A stretch of 64,000 nucleotides of DNA from Comamonadaceae bacterium OTU4NAUVB1 (GCA_024372625.1 CP099603.1:1-64000), one strand, 5' to 3'. Shown: positions 48,410 to 58,009, counted from the first letter of the stretch. Notes: a model not told the origin generated them from the sequence alone. Made by a program: numbers and translations.

Positions 48410-48689
48410 GCCAAGTCTGCACGGTCAGAAGCTGCGTCTTGTCGTGGCCGACGCTCATGAGGTCGATGACCCGACGTTCGACGTGGTTCTTGCTTGCTCG
48501 AGGCCTGACAGCCTGTTCCCACCACGCCGGTTCGAGCCAGACCGCGATCCACTGATCGGCCCATCGTTTTGAACTGTCGCGCCGCCAGGTCTGAAGCCCG
48601 GCGTTCGGGAAATCCAGTTCAGGGTGGGCGTGCAGATCATTCCGCCGTGCCACCATGGCGTCGACCGTAGTGGCTGAAAGCGGTTCCAT
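48366..48689 (-). pseudogene. M20 amidohydrolase remnant
   Basis: From ATG 48689 the frame reads as the start of an M20 peptidase: ARRNDLHAHPELDFPNAG, and later a metal-site-like [24 protein letters not shown] matching the usual HACGHDxH...LL region. The Cys and second His of that motif are missing and the spacer between the two parts is short. The frame then merges with the antisense of dadX. It lies 15 bp after the DUF3100 gene, a place where an intact amidohydrolase would be expected. Confidence 0.6.
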
Positions 48690-48704
48690 GATTGCGTTTC
48701 GGCT

Positions 48705-50072
48705 TCAGGCGCCGAAAGCCTTCGCAATTGCGGCACCTGCGAGGAAAGCACCGGCGTTGGCCAGCAGCGACACCACCACGATCCGCCAGCCGAGCGCCCG
48801 GAGGATCGGCAGGTCCTTGGCGAGCGACAGGCCGGCATAGGCCAGCACGGGCGTGACGAGCGGCAGCAGGCCGATCTTGGCGACGTGCGGGTTGACGACT
48901 GCAGAGAACGGGGAGTAGGAAACGCTCAGGACCACGCCGACGAGCGACACCCAGACGATCGAGGGAATCCCGACCCGGCGGGTGATCCTGGCCAGCGCCA
49001 GTCCGACGAGCACGCAGACGACCAGCAGCGCCATGCCCGGCAGGCCTTCCGACAGCGACACCTTGGTGGCGATCTGATTGCCAACCAGCGCGATGACCGA
49101 GGTCAGGACGATCACCGACACGATCGCCCAGGTCGGCAGCTGTGCTTGGCTGTGCATGTCGCCCATCGCCGCGCGCATCTTCTCGTCGTGCTGCGCGACG
49201 ATGGCTTTGCGATTGCGGCCCAGGATGGGTTCGAGCCGGGCGTAAAGCCAGTTGGAGACCGGCAGCGAGAACACGACCAGCATGTAGGTGCCCATGACGG
49301 TGGTGATCAGGTTGCTGGCGGCGGCCAGCGCGGCGATGGTGTCCTTGTCAGCGGGAAACTGCACCGAGATCGCGCCGACGGCGGCCGCCGTCATGCTGCC
49401 CGAGCCGATGCCGGCGGCCATGCCGAGGGCAGAGGGCGTGAAGTAGCCCGAGTGCGCGACCATGCTCGCGAAGAAGGCCATGAAGGCGGCGCCGATCACC
49501 GAGCCCGTGACGTACTCCGCCAGCACGCCCCGGCCTTCGGCCGAATTCATGCCGTAGCGCTCGGCGATCAGGGCGACCCCGGGCTCGCGTCCGACCGAGA
49601 ACGTCGCGCCGATGGCCTCGCGCTTGATGCCCAGCAGCAGGGCCACGGGCAGCGCCAGGACGATCGTCCCCAGGAAGTTGCCGGCTTCCTGCAGCAGCAG
49701 GACGGGGCCGGCCGCGATGACCTTGGGCAGGTTGGCGCCGACGACGAAGCCGAGCTTGGCGATGAACAGCATGATGCCGATCTGCACGAAGTCTGAGGCC
49801 AGGGTTTGCGGCTTCAGGTAGTCGATCCCCGTGCGGTCGGTCCGCTTCATGGCGATGCTGATCGCCACGCAGGCGAGCAGCGCCCACAGGAACGGGAACA
49901 GCGTGACCTTGGTGACGCCGATGGAGAAGGTGGCGTTGCCGACGTACTCGGCCCCCAGCGCGATCACCGCCACGATGCCCACGACGAGCCCGATGTGTCG
50001 CACGTCGACCTGTCGCAACAGGCCGCTCGGGGAAGGAGCCGCGGGATGGTCGGCCAATGATGCGGAAGTCAT
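48705..50072 (-). CDS. DUF3100 membrane protein (putative permease)
   Basis: 455 residues with around a dozen predicted membrane helices and a polar central loop (about 265-300, RLEPILGRNRKAIVAQHDEKM). The GVALIAERYGMNSAEGRG and SGSMTAAAVGAIS segments are well conserved-looking in this family. Function is unknown; proteins of this type usually stand beside M20 amidohydrolases and are thought to move organic acids or amides. The start MTSASLADH is chosen as the last ATG before the first helix. It is 55 bp after the aldehyde dehydrogenase gene on the same strand. Confidence 0.82.
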   Translation of the reverse strand: MTSASLADHPAAPSPSGLLRQVDVRHIGLVVGIVAVIALGAEYVGNATFSIGVTKVTLFPFLWALLACVAISIAMKRTDRTGIDYLKPQTLASDFVQIGIMLFIAKLGFVVGANLPKVIAAGPVLLLQEAGNFLGTIVLALPVALLLGIKREAIGATFSVGREPGVALIAERYGMNSAEGRGVLAEYVTGSVIGAAFMAFFASMVAHSGYFTPSALGMAAGIGSGSMTAAAVGAISVQFPADKDTIAALAAASNLITTVMGTYMLVVFSLPVSNWLYARLEPILGRNRKAIVAQHDEKMRAAMGDMHSQAQLPTWAIVSVIVLTSVIALVGNQIATKVSLSEGLPGMALLVVCVLVGLALARITRRVGIPSIVWVSLVGVVLSVSYSPFSAVVNPHVAKIGLLPLVTPVLAYAGLSLAKDLPILRALGWRIVVVSLLANAGAFLAGAAIAKAFGA

Positions 50073-50127
50073 GAGGTGCCTTGTCTGTGATGCAGGAAGA
50101 GGGAAGACGGGAGCGACTGGGTGGAGT

Positions 50128-51657
50128 TCAGTTGCCGATACCGGGGGCGTAGCCGAACGCGACGGCTGGCGAGGCGGAGGTCTCCACCCAGATGCTCTTG
50201 ACCTGCGTGTACTCGTGCAGCGCCTCGATGCCACTGGAGCGGCCGTAGCCGCTGGCGTCTGACCCGCCGAACGGCGAGGCCACGTTGATCACCTTGTAGG
50301 TGTTGATCCAGAAGGTGCCGGCCTTGACCTGGGCGGCGATCCGATGAGCGCGAGCGACGTCCTGGGTCCAGACGGCGCCCGCCAGGCCGAAGTCGCTGTC
50401 GTTGGCGATCGCGATGGCTTCCTCCTCGGTGTCGAACGGGATCGCCACCACGACCGGTCCGAAGATCTCTTCACGCGCCACCCGCATGCCGTTGGTCGCG
50501 TGCTTGAGCACCGTGGGCCGCACGAAATAACCTTCTTGTCCAGGGTGGCCGTCGGAACCTTCGACGACTTCCGCACCTTCCTGCACGCCCAGCTTGATCA
50601 TGTGCAGCACATGGCCGTACTGCTTGGCGTTCTGGATGGGACCCACTTCGGTGTCTTGCGACTGCGGGTCGCCGGTGCGTAGGCGACGCGCGCCGTCGGC
50701 CACCATGGCGACGAAACGGTCGTAGATGCTGCGCTGGACCAGCAGGCGGGAGCCGGCGACGCAGCTTTGTCCGGCCGCCGCGAAGATGGCGGACTGCGCG
50801 CCGATGGAGGCACGCACCAGGTCGGCATCCTCGAACACGATGTTGGCCGACTTACCGCCGAGCTCCAGCAAGCAGGGAACGCCACGGGCCGCCGAAGCCG
50901 CAGCGATCTTGCCACCGGTCGCCGGCGAGCCGATGAAGATCACTTTCTTGACGGCCCTGTGGGCGATGGCGGCCTGTCCGGTGGTATGGCCAAAGCCGCT
51001 GAGGACGTTGATCACGCCCCGGGGCAGGCCGGCCTTCTCGGCGATGGCGGCGAAGGCCAGCGAGCTCAGGGCGGTCAGTTCGGACGGCTTGAGGAGCACC
51101 GCGTTGCCCATGGCGATGGCGGGTGCCACGTTCCAGCCGCAGGTGAAGACCGGGGCGTTCCACGGCGTGATGATCAGCACCACGCCGCAAGCCTCGCGGC
51201 GCGTGTAGTTCAGGTGACCGGTGGGCACGGGGATGACCTCGCCGTGGAACTTGTCGGTCCAGCCGGCGTAGTACTCCAGCATCTCCGCCACTTTGGCGAC
51301 CTCGCCTCGGCAGTCCCGGATGGGTTTGCCGGCCGAGAGCGATTCGAGTTGCGCCAGTGGCTCGACCTGTGCGCGCACCGCGCGCGCCACGTCCTGCATG
51401 ACACGGCCCCGCGCGGCATGACTGAGCGCGGCCCAGGCCTGCTGGCCTGCCACCGCCGCTGCGGCGGCCTTGGCCACCAGGTCCGCGCCGGCATCGGGGT
51501 ATTCAACGAACAGGTCCCCTGTGGCCGGATTGAACAACCTGACGGGTTCCCCGACGCCGGTGACGAGTTCACCGCCGATATAAGAGCCAATGACTTGGGC
51601 GTCGGGAAAGAAGGCGGCGAAGGCGGCGAGGAGTCGTTCGGTCTGCGAGTTCTTCAT
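50128..51657 (-). CDS. NAD(P)-dependent aldehyde dehydrogenase
   Basis: 509 residues. Signatures of the ALDH superfamily: TPWNAPVFTCGWNVAPAI, KPSELTALSSLAF, the cofactor-binding FIGSPATGGKIA, the general-base Glu in LELGGKSANIVFED, and the catalytic Cys in AAGQSCVAGSRLLVQ. The EEIFGPVV and PFGGSDASGYGR segments are also present. It oxidises an unknown aldehyde to the acid. It lies in a three-gene minus-strand run with a HIBADH-type reductase and a DUF3100 permease, presumably under the divergent LysR. Confidence 0.93.
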   Translation of the reverse strand: MKNSQTERLLAAFAAFFPDAQVIGSYIGGELVTGVGEPVRLFNPATGDLFVEYPDAGADLVAKAAAAAVAGQQAWAALSHAARGRVMQDVARAVRAQVEPLAQLESLSAGKPIRDCRGEVAKVAEMLEYYAGWTDKFHGEVIPVPTGHLNYTRREACGVVLIITPWNAPVFTCGWNVAPAIAMGNAVLLKPSELTALSSLAFAAIAEKAGLPRGVINVLSGFGHTTGQAAIAHRAVKKVIFIGSPATGGKIAAASAARGVPCLLELGGKSANIVFEDADLVRASIGAQSAIFAAAGQSCVAGSRLLVQRSIYDRFVAMVADGARRLRTGDPQSQDTEVGPIQNAKQYGHVLHMIKLGVQEGAEVVEGSDGHPGQEGYFVRPTVLKHATNGMRVAREEIFGPVVVAIPFDTEEEAIAIANDSDFGLAGAVWTQDVARAHRIAAQVKAGTFWINTYKVINVASPFGGSDASGYGRSSGIEALHEYTQVKSIWVETSASPAVAFGYAPGIGN

Positions 51658-51696
51658 GATGTGTCTGAATGCGATGGGGAACAGGTTGAGACGTCT

Positions 51697-52572
51697 TCAG
51701 ATCGCCGGCCGGGTGCCGAGCTCGACGATGCGGTTGAAATCCTCGTCGTCGGCGATCGATGCGGCGCTCTCCGCCCACAGTTCGGCGACCTTGCGCGACA
51801 GCGGCAGGTCGAGGTCGAGCGCGCCGATCAATTCCTGCGACAGGCGCACGTCCTTGCGCATGAGCTTCATCGTGAAGCCCGAGTCGAATTTGCCGCTGTC
51901 GACCCAGGTCGGGAAATTGAACTCGGTGACGAAGCTGCGGCCCGAGCCGGCATTGATGCCGCCGAGTAACCGGTCGGTCGGCACGCCGGCCTTCTCGGCC
52001 ATGCGCGTGACTTCGCCAGCGATCGCCAGGTGAGCGGCGCACAGCAGGTTGTTGGCGATCTTGGCCACGTGGCCGGCGCCGACCTCGCCCACGTGGACGC
52101 GTTTGGCACTCATGGCAGCCAGCACCGGTTCCGCGCGAGCGACGTCACCTTCCGCGCCACCGATGACCATCGTCATCGTGCCGGTGATGGCGCCCTTCGG
52201 ACCGCCGCTGACGGGCGCGTCGATCAGCGACATGCCAACGGCGGCGAGCTGGCCGGCGAGTTGACGGGTCGTCTCCGGGTGGGACGTCGAGGTCTCAATG
52301 ACCAGCACGCCCGCCTTGGAATGGCTCAGCAGACCATCGGGACCCGCGACGACTTGCGTCACGATGGCCGCCGTGGGCAGTGACAGGACGATCGCATCGG
52401 CCCGGGCCACGACCTCTCCGACCGATTCAACGACCGTGATGCCTTCACTGGCCAGCGCTGCCCGGGTCGTGGCCGACGCATCGGTGCCCACGACCGCGAA
52501 GCCGCCGCGCTGTAACGAAAGTGCCATCCCACGACCCATGTTGCCCAGGCCGATCACACCAATGGTTTTCAT
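51697..52572 (-). CDS. 3-hydroxyisobutyrate dehydrogenase-family oxidoreductase
   Basis: 291 residues. GLGNMGRGMA at the N-terminus binds NAD(P); DAPVSGGPKGAITGTM is the substrate motif; the catalytic Lys is in GHVAKIANN, and the C-terminal helix SGFTMKLMRKDVRLSQE is typical. The family covers HIBADH, tartronate semialdehyde reductase and related beta-hydroxyacid dehydrogenases. Together with the adjacent aldehyde dehydrogenase it could interconvert a hydroxy acid and a semialdehyde (inference). Confidence 0.92.
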   Translation of the reverse strand: MKTIGVIGLGNMGRGMALSLQRGGFAVVGTDASATTRAALASEGITVVESVGEVVARADAIVLSLPTAAIVTQVVAGPDGLLSHSKAGVLVIETSTSHPETTRQLAGQLAAVGMSLIDAPVSGGPKGAITGTMTMVIGGAEGDVARAEPVLAAMSAKRVHVGEVGAGHVAKIANNLLCAAHLAIAGEVTRMAEKAGVPTDRLLGGINAGSGRSFVTEFNFPTWVDSGKFDSGFTMKLMRKDVRLSQELIGALDLDLPLSRKVAELWAESAASIADDEDFNRIVELGTRPAI

Positions 52573-52654
52573 CTCGTCTCCTTAAAAGTAAGAAATCTCC
52601 GACGCTTTGTCAGCGTGAGACCCAAGAATCCCACCAAGGGTGCGATCAAACAAT

Positions 52655-52680
52655 GTCAACGCCCGTAAAATTGCGTTGAC
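52655..52680. promoter_or_regulatory. LysR-type operator GTCAACGC-N10-GCGTTGAC
   Basis: Perfect 8-bp inverted arms, containing a T-N11-A core, between the divergent HIBADH-type gene and its LysR gene. It is 82 bp upstream of the former and 31 bp upstream of the latter, as expected for a LysR recognition site. Confidence 0.75.
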
Positions 52681-52710
52681 TGCAGGGCAACGCTCAAAAG
52701 AATCCATTCC

Positions 52711-53664
52711 GTGACCAAAAGCGAAACACTCGACTTTCGACGCGTGAAATACCTGTACGAAGCAGTGGCTCGGGGGTCAGTCCGAGCGGCCGCAGACGTG
52801 CTGGACATGAACCCGTCGGTGGTGAGTCGGCAGATCGCCAAGCTGGAGGAGGAACTGGCGCTGCCGCTCATCGAGCGGCACGGTCGCGGCGTGCGGGCCA
52901 CCGAAGCCGGGCAGGTGCTGGTCGACTACTTTCGCCAGCAGAGCTCCTACCAGGACGACGCGCTGACGAAAGTGCAGGAACTGCGTGGGCTCGTGCGGGG
53001 ACACATCGACCTCGTGCTCGGGGAAGGCTTCGTCAGCGACTTGATGGCCGAGCCCATGAAGGACTTCTGGCGTCGCTATCCGGGCCTGACCGTCACGATG
53101 CACTTGGCCGGTACCAACGAGGTGCTTCGCATGGTGGCGGAAGATGCGGCGCACATCGGCTTGGTCTATAACCCGCCCGAGATGGCCGGCATCCGCTCGA
53201 GGGCCGCAATCCGCCAGCCCATGTGCGTGATCACGCTGCCCGGTCATCCGCTGGCCCGGCTCGAGCGGCAACCCCTCCTGCGGCAGATTGGCGCCTACCC
53301 GATGGCGCTCATGCACGGCTCGTTTGGCACGCGCCAGGTCATCGAACTCGCCCAGCAGATGGAGCGCGTGCGTTTCTCCCCGAAGCTGATCACCGACTCG
53401 ATTTCCGTGATCAAAAACTTCGTGCGGTCCGACTTGGGCGTAAGCCTGCTTCCGGCCTTCGCGGTCGCCCAGGAGATCGACGCGGGCCAACTGGTCGCAA
53501 TCCCTGTCGATCAAGCATTGTTGGGTGCGGCCGAGGCACACATCGTGACGCGACTTGGCAGGCAGCTCTCAATCGCCTCCAATCAACTGCTGCTGCAGCT
53601 GATCTCGACCATGAGAGCTTTTCACGATGCAAAGCCTCGCCATTCAAAAAATCATCCGGTCTAG
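52711..53664 (+). CDS. LysR-family regulator
   Basis: 317 residues with a GTG start. HTH at about residues 18-45 (GSVRAAADVLDMNPSVVSRQIAKLEEEL), substrate domain after about 95. The operator-like repeat at 52655-52680 lies just upstream, and the HIBADH-aldehyde dehydrogenase-DUF3100 run is divergent, so it probably controls that run. No ligand can be inferred. Confidence 0.88.
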   Translation: MTKSETLDFRRVKYLYEAVARGSVRAAADVLDMNPSVVSRQIAKLEEELALPLIERHGRGVRATEAGQVLVDYFRQQSSYQDDALTKVQELRGLVRGHIDLVLGEGFVSDLMAEPMKDFWRRYPGLTVTMHLAGTNEVLRMVAEDAAHIGLVYNPPEMAGIRSRAAIRQPMCVITLPGHPLARLERQPLLRQIGAYPMALMHGSFGTRQVIELAQQMERVRFSPKLITDSISVIKNFVRSDLGVSLLPAFAVAQEIDAGQLVAIPVDQALLGAAEAHIVTRLGRQLSIASNQLLLQLISTMRAFHDAKPRHSKNHPV

Positions 53665-53799
53665 ATTAAATTTGCTGATTTGATGTCGGATTTGACCAAA
53701 GACCTATGGCAATAAATCGACTAATAGGCAAAGTGCGAGCACTAATTATTTTGCAGAAATTGCAACCATGTAGCATGGGGCTTTACGCAGCAATTTCAA

Positions 53800-54117
53800 G
53801 ATCATTGGAACTAATCAAAACCGTCGATTTCAACGGCAAGTATTCCAGCGAAATCATTTCCAATCTCTCGCCGGGCGCAAGAGTGGTCAAGGCCTTTAAG
53901 CACCTCGAGGCCAGCGTGCTGGCCGAGCCTGAAGCAGCAGGCGGCAAGCGCGTGCTGTTCTATCCGGACGACGATGCCGCAGCCAAGATCGAGGTTACGT
54001 AGGCTCTTCGAAGACATCGGCTTCGCGCCCGTCGATCTTGGAACTCTCCACGTCGGCGGCCTGTTGGCATCGTTGCCGTACGGTTCGCAGCCGGCATGGA
54101 GCTTTACCAAGATCTGA
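53800..54117 (+). pseudogene. F420-reductase-like NAD(P)-binding protein remnant
   Basis: The first frame reads SSEIISNLSPGARVVKAFKHLEASVLAEP...GKRVLFYPDDD...AAAKIEV, the middle of a COG2085-type NADPH:F420 oxidoreductase-like protein. It then hits TAG at about 54000. In another frame the remainder continues: LFEDIGFAPVDLGTLHVGG...WSFTKI and stop at 54117. The NAD-binding N-terminus is missing and replaced by unrelated AT-rich sequence. Truncated and frameshifted, so non-functional. Confidence 0.8.
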
Positions 54118-54130
54118 GGCGATCTAGAAA

Positions 54131-55066
54131 TCACCTGCGAGCAATGTTCCGAGTGAATTCCTTGAGAAGGAACGCGACAGCGTTTTCCAGCGCTTCGTCG
54201 GCTTCAGGTAAATGCCCCACCAGCGCGTGCCACACATGGAACATTCCAGGCCATACCTCCAGAGTGGTTCAAACGCGCTGATCTGAAAGGCGAGACGCCA
54301 GCGCGATCCCGCCGTCGAGCATCACTTCGTTTTCGCCCATCTGGATAAGGATGGGAGACAGACCGCGCACATCGGCGAAGACTGGCGAGGCATCGGGATG
54401 AGAGGCAGGTTCGTTCCCCAGGAACGCTCGGGCCAAGCGATTGAGAAAATCTGTCCCGACCAAAGGATCGATGCCATCGCGGGTCTTTGAGGATGTACCC
54501 GAATGGGTCAAATCAGCCCAGGGAGACAATGCCACTCCCGCGACTGGCAATGGGAGTCCCGCGAGCTTGGCCCAACGCATGATGGTTACAACTAGCGCCC
54601 CGCCGGCCGAATCGCCTGACATCGCGACTTCATGGGCCGAATGTCCCATGTCAAACAGGGCGCAGTAGGCCTTGAACACGTCTTCGATCGGCGTGGGAAA
54701 AGGAAATTCAGGGGCTTGGCGGTAGTCTGGGATGTAGACCCGTGCAGACAGACCCATGGCGTAGTGACCCGCCAGCGCACGATACATGCCGAGGCCGCCG
54801 TGTACGTAGCCGCCACCGTGCATGTAGAAAAGCGCCCGGTTGCCGACGACGTTCTCGGGCGTTACGACCATTGCCGGCACACCGTTCATGTTCGTCATGC
54901 TGAAGGTCACACCTTTGGGTGGCGGTAGCAAAGCCTGCATTTGATCCACAAACTGCTTGCGGACCGGTTGCCATTCAGTCCTGCCCATCAGGGCATCTTC
55001 CAAAGGCGCGGCGGCAGCCTGCCATGACTTCAGATAGGGGTGATTTTTGGTGTCGGTGATGGGCAT
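54131..55066 (-). pseudogene. HSL-family esterase with premature stop before catalytic His
   Basis: From MPITDTKNH the frame shows the HGGG oxyanion motif (YMHGGGYVHGG) and the nucleophile GDSAGG, then stops at TGA 54269-54271 after LASRLSDQRV. The same frame continues past the stop with TTLEVWPGMFHVWHALVGHLPEADEALE and ends at 54131, about 311 residues in total, the normal length. The catalytic His (MFHVWH) lies beyond the stop. A single CGA-to-TGA change would explain it. The shortened protein (about 265 residues) should be inactive. Divergent from the LysR gene at 55149. Confidence 0.85.
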
Positions 55067-55148
55067 AGACTTTCCTTGTCGAATGTTGTGAACCAACACC
55101 GACTCTAAAGTCACCATTCGGGATTTCTATTCCCCATAATGTGGAGCG

Positions 55149-56087
55149 ATGCGCAACACTCCTAAAGCAACTGGCCAGAACAACCTAGCTGATACGGCTT
55201 CTCTCAAAGCATTCGCCGCAGTGGTAGAAGCCGGTTCCTTCGTCGAAGGTGCAAAACGCATTGGTTTGACGCGTTCGGCTGTTGGCAAGTCGATCAGCCG
55301 TCTGGAAGAACTGCTGGGTGTGCGTCTGCTGAATCGCTCGACGCGTCACATGGGCCTGACAGCCGATGGGCAAGGGTTCTACGACCGCATCGCCCCACTC
55401 ATCGCTGAGCTGGAAGAAGCGCAGTACATGGTGGCAGGTCGCACCGATCGGCCCAGTGGATTGTTGCGCGTGACGACAACGGAGGCTTACGGCCGCCAAG
55501 TAGTACTTCCGCTTTTGGCCGAATTCCTGAACCGATGGCCTGCACTCCAGGTGGAGGCGAGCTTCACGGACCGTCTGGTGGATCTGGTCGACGAAGGGCT
55601 GGACTTGGCCGTGCGATTCGGCTCGCAGGCCCTGCCGAGCGAGCTGATATCTCGCACTGTTGACAACTCGACCGCTAAGCTCTGCGCAGCGCCAGCTTAT
55701 TTGGCGAAGCATCCTTTGATCCGAAATTTGGCCGATCTCGCGAATCATCGGCATCTGCTCTACGGAACAGCTACATCGCCCTATCGCTGGAGCCTGCGTT
55801 CCTCCGCTGGAGAGTCCTACGAAGTCGCCATGCACGCAGTCGCATTTTTTGAGAATGCCAGTGCGCAACGCGATGCAGTGGTAGCCGGCATGGGGGTGAC
55901 CTGCCTGCCTGGCTTCCTTTTGGAGCCAGAAGTTGCAACAGGACGATTGCAGGCGCTGCTCCCCGACTGGTCGGCTGCCACGATTCCGATTTCTGTCGTC
56001 TACCCTAGCCGTAAGCATCTGACACCGAAAGTCCGCCTTTTCATTGACTTCGTCGCCGCACGTCTGGCCGAGAAGAAAGTTATCTGA
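55149..56087 (+). CDS. LysR-family regulator
   Basis: 312 residues. HTH at about residues 29-55 (GSFVEGAKRIGLTRSAVGKSISRLEELLG), typical LysR substrate domain with PSGLLRVTTTEAYGRQVVLP, and the usual C-terminal YPSRKHLTPKVRLFIDFV. It is divergent from the nonsense-mutated esterase gene (82-bp gap), its presumed target. Its 3' end faces the uxaA-type gene with an 8-bp gap. Confidence 0.9.
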   Translation: MRNTPKATGQNNLADTASLKAFAAVVEAGSFVEGAKRIGLTRSAVGKSISRLEELLGVRLLNRSTRHMGLTADGQGFYDRIAPLIAELEEAQYMVAGRTDRPSGLLRVTTTEAYGRQVVLPLLAEFLNRWPALQVEASFTDRLVDLVDEGLDLAVRFGSQALPSELISRTVDNSTAKLCAAPAYLAKHPLIRNLADLANHRHLLYGTATSPYRWSLRSSAGESYEVAMHAVAFFENASAQRDAVVAGMGVTCLPGFLLEPEVATGRLQALLPDWSAATIPISVVYPSRKHLTPKVRLFIDFVAARLAEKKVI

Positions 56088-56095
56088 GCGTCATG

Positions 56096-57622
56096 CTACA
56101 TCTGCGCGCCAATCATCCACGGCACCGTTTCCTCGTTGCCGACACCCAGCGCTTCGCTCTTGGATTTTTCGCCTGAGGCGATTCGCAACATCAGTTCGAA
56201 AATCTCCTGCCCTTTTGCTTCGAGTGTGGTGCCGCCGTCCATGACATCGCCGCAGTTGATGTCCATGTCGTCCTGCATCCGCTTGAACATTCTGGTGTTC
56301 GTTGCGAGCTTGATCGACGGCGCCGGCTTGGCACCGAAGCAGGAGCCGCGCCCGGTCGTGAACGCGACAAGATTGGCGCCGCTGGCGATCTGACCGGTCG
56401 CACCCATCGGGTCGTAGCCAGGTGCATCCATGAAGACCAAGCCATGCGCCGTGATCGGCTCGGCGTAGCGGTAGACATCCATCAGCGCAGACGATCCGCT
56501 CTTCGCCACCGCACCCAGCGACTTTTCAAGAATTGTCGTCAGGCCGCCGGCCTTGTTGCCGGGCGTCGGATTGTTGTCGATGCTGCCTTTTTCGCGGTCG
56601 GCATAGCCTTCCCACCACTTAATCAGATCGACGACCTTTTCGCCCACTTCGCGCGACACGGCGCGGCGGGTCAGCAGATGCTCCGCGCCGTAGATTTCCG
56701 GCGTTTCGCTCAAGATGGCCGTGCCGCCTTGCGCCACCAGCAGGTCCACGGCCATGCCAAGCGCGGGATTTGCGGTGATACCCGAATAGCCGTCTGAGCC
56801 TCCGCACTGGAGCGCTACGGTCAGGTGCGATGCGGGTACGTCCTCGCGGTGGCATTGGTTAGCCACGGGCAGCATGGCCTCAACGGCCGCAATGGCCGCG
56901 TCAACCGTCTTTCGCGTGCCGCCCTGTTCCTGGATGACCAGCGGTGCGATCAGTTTGCCTATCTCGATACCTTCCGACATGAACATCGCGCCCATCTGGT
57001 TGGCTTCGCAGCCCAGCCCGACGACCACGACACCGGCGAAGTTCGCATGCTTGACGAATCCACCCAGCGTCCGACGCAACTGCTGCACGCCGTTGCCGTT
57101 GTGCTCGATGCAGCATCCAAAACTGTGGGTGATGGGCACAACGCCGTCGACATTCGAATAATTCTTCAGGATGTCGCTCTTCGAGAAATGCTCGACGACC
57201 AGCTTGGCGACCGTGGCCGAGCAATTCACTGTGCTGACGATGCCGATGTAGTTCCGGGTTGCCACGCGTCCGTCGGCGCGCACGAATCCCCTGAAGCTTG
57301 CCGGTTTGGCCGGCTTCACCGCGATGCGGGCGTCTTCGCCGAAGGCGTAATCCTTCTCGAACGTACCCATCGTGAGGTTGTGGGTGTGGACGTGCTCGCC
57401 TGGCCTGATGGCTTGCGTCGCGAAGCCGATGATCTGGCCGTAACGAAGGACCGGCGCTCCCGCCGCGATCGGCTGGAGCGCTACCTTGTGTGCGCCGGGA
57501 ATATCGGCCAATACCGTCAATCCGCTGAATTCGCCAAGCTGCGTGTCCTTGGCGATTGGGTTTCGCGCGATGGCGATGTTGTCGTTCGAATGAAGCTTGA
57601 AGGCGAGCGAATCGTGGTTCAT
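56096..57622 (-). CDS. UxaA/GarD-family sugar-acid dehydratase
   Basis: 508 residues. N-terminal SAF domain (about 10-95, with GEHVHTHNL), linker, then the large altronate/galactarate dehydratase domain: GFVRADGRVATRNYIGI, THSFGCCIEH, VVVGLGCEANQM, VALQCGGSDGYSGITANPALG, FMDAPGYDPMGATGQIASGANLVAFTTGRGS. It removes water from an aldonic or aldaric acid using Fe2+ or Mn2+. The exact substrate (altronate, galactarate or other) cannot be read. A TGTGATCACA operator and an AGGG-N5-CCCT element precede it, both shared with the operon at 59098. Confidence 0.92.
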   Translation of the reverse strand: MNHDSLAFKLHSNDNIAIARNPIAKDTQLGEFSGLTVLADIPGAHKVALQPIAAGAPVLRYGQIIGFATQAIRPGEHVHTHNLTMGTFEKDYAFGEDARIAVKPAKPASFRGFVRADGRVATRNYIGIVSTVNCSATVAKLVVEHFSKSDILKNYSNVDGVVPITHSFGCCIEHNGNGVQQLRRTLGGFVKHANFAGVVVVGLGCEANQMGAMFMSEGIEIGKLIAPLVIQEQGGTRKTVDAAIAAVEAMLPVANQCHREDVPASHLTVALQCGGSDGYSGITANPALGMAVDLLVAQGGTAILSETPEIYGAEHLLTRRAVSREVGEKVVDLIKWWEGYADREKGSIDNNPTPGNKAGGLTTILEKSLGAVAKSGSSALMDVYRYAEPITAHGLVFMDAPGYDPMGATGQIASGANLVAFTTGRGSCFGAKPAPSIKLATNTRMFKRMQDDMDINCGDVMDGGTTLEAKGQEIFELMLRIASGEKSKSEALGVGNEETVPWMIGAQM

Positions 57623-57684
57623 GGTTTTCCAATTCAAGAAAGCTGGCGTGTTGAAACTGGCATGATCATATCGTATGTCGGATA

Positions 57685-57718
57685 TGTGATCACAACTGAG
57701 AAAAATAGGGATTACCCT
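57685..57718. promoter_or_regulatory. Composite GntR-type promoter element of the dehydratase gene
   Basis: The palindrome TGTGATCACA (57685-57694) lies 63 bp upstream of the dehydratase start. Eleven bases further upstream is TAGGGATTACCCT (57706-57718). Read in the direction of transcription, the same two elements in the same order, 9 bases apart, occur at 59026-59058 before the hydroxyacid dehydrogenase gene. Confidence 0.8.
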
Positions 57719-57835
57719 TAGAAATCCACACGTTCCGCGCGCTTTCGGTTGGTATTCCTATGCCGCTTTTCTGGCGTCCGGCAAGCGTCCGGCTTTCCTC
57801 GGCGCGTCGCCGATGTGTCAGATTTCCGCTTCGCC

Positions 57836-58000
57836 CTACGCAAGCGCGGCTGCACTGGTATTGACCGAGTAGTTGCCCATGACCAGATCGTGGGAATGCT
57901 TTACCGCCGAACCCAGCACGAACGACGTGTCCCCGTGCGCACCGATGCCGATGTACTGCGACGATGCCTCGAACCAGGCTGGTGCAAGTGCAACCCGATC
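57836..58000 (-). pseudogene. Pirin-like C-terminal remnant
   Basis: The minus strand reads YIGIGAHGDTSFVLGSAVKH followed by SHDLVMGNYSVNTSAAALA and a stop at 57836. This resembles the C-terminal strands of pirin-family cupins (LGSAVPHPHxLVLGYYSVHTS pattern). Nothing upstream gives the rest of the protein. Confidence 0.45.
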
Positions 58001-58009
58001 ACCGCAGCA

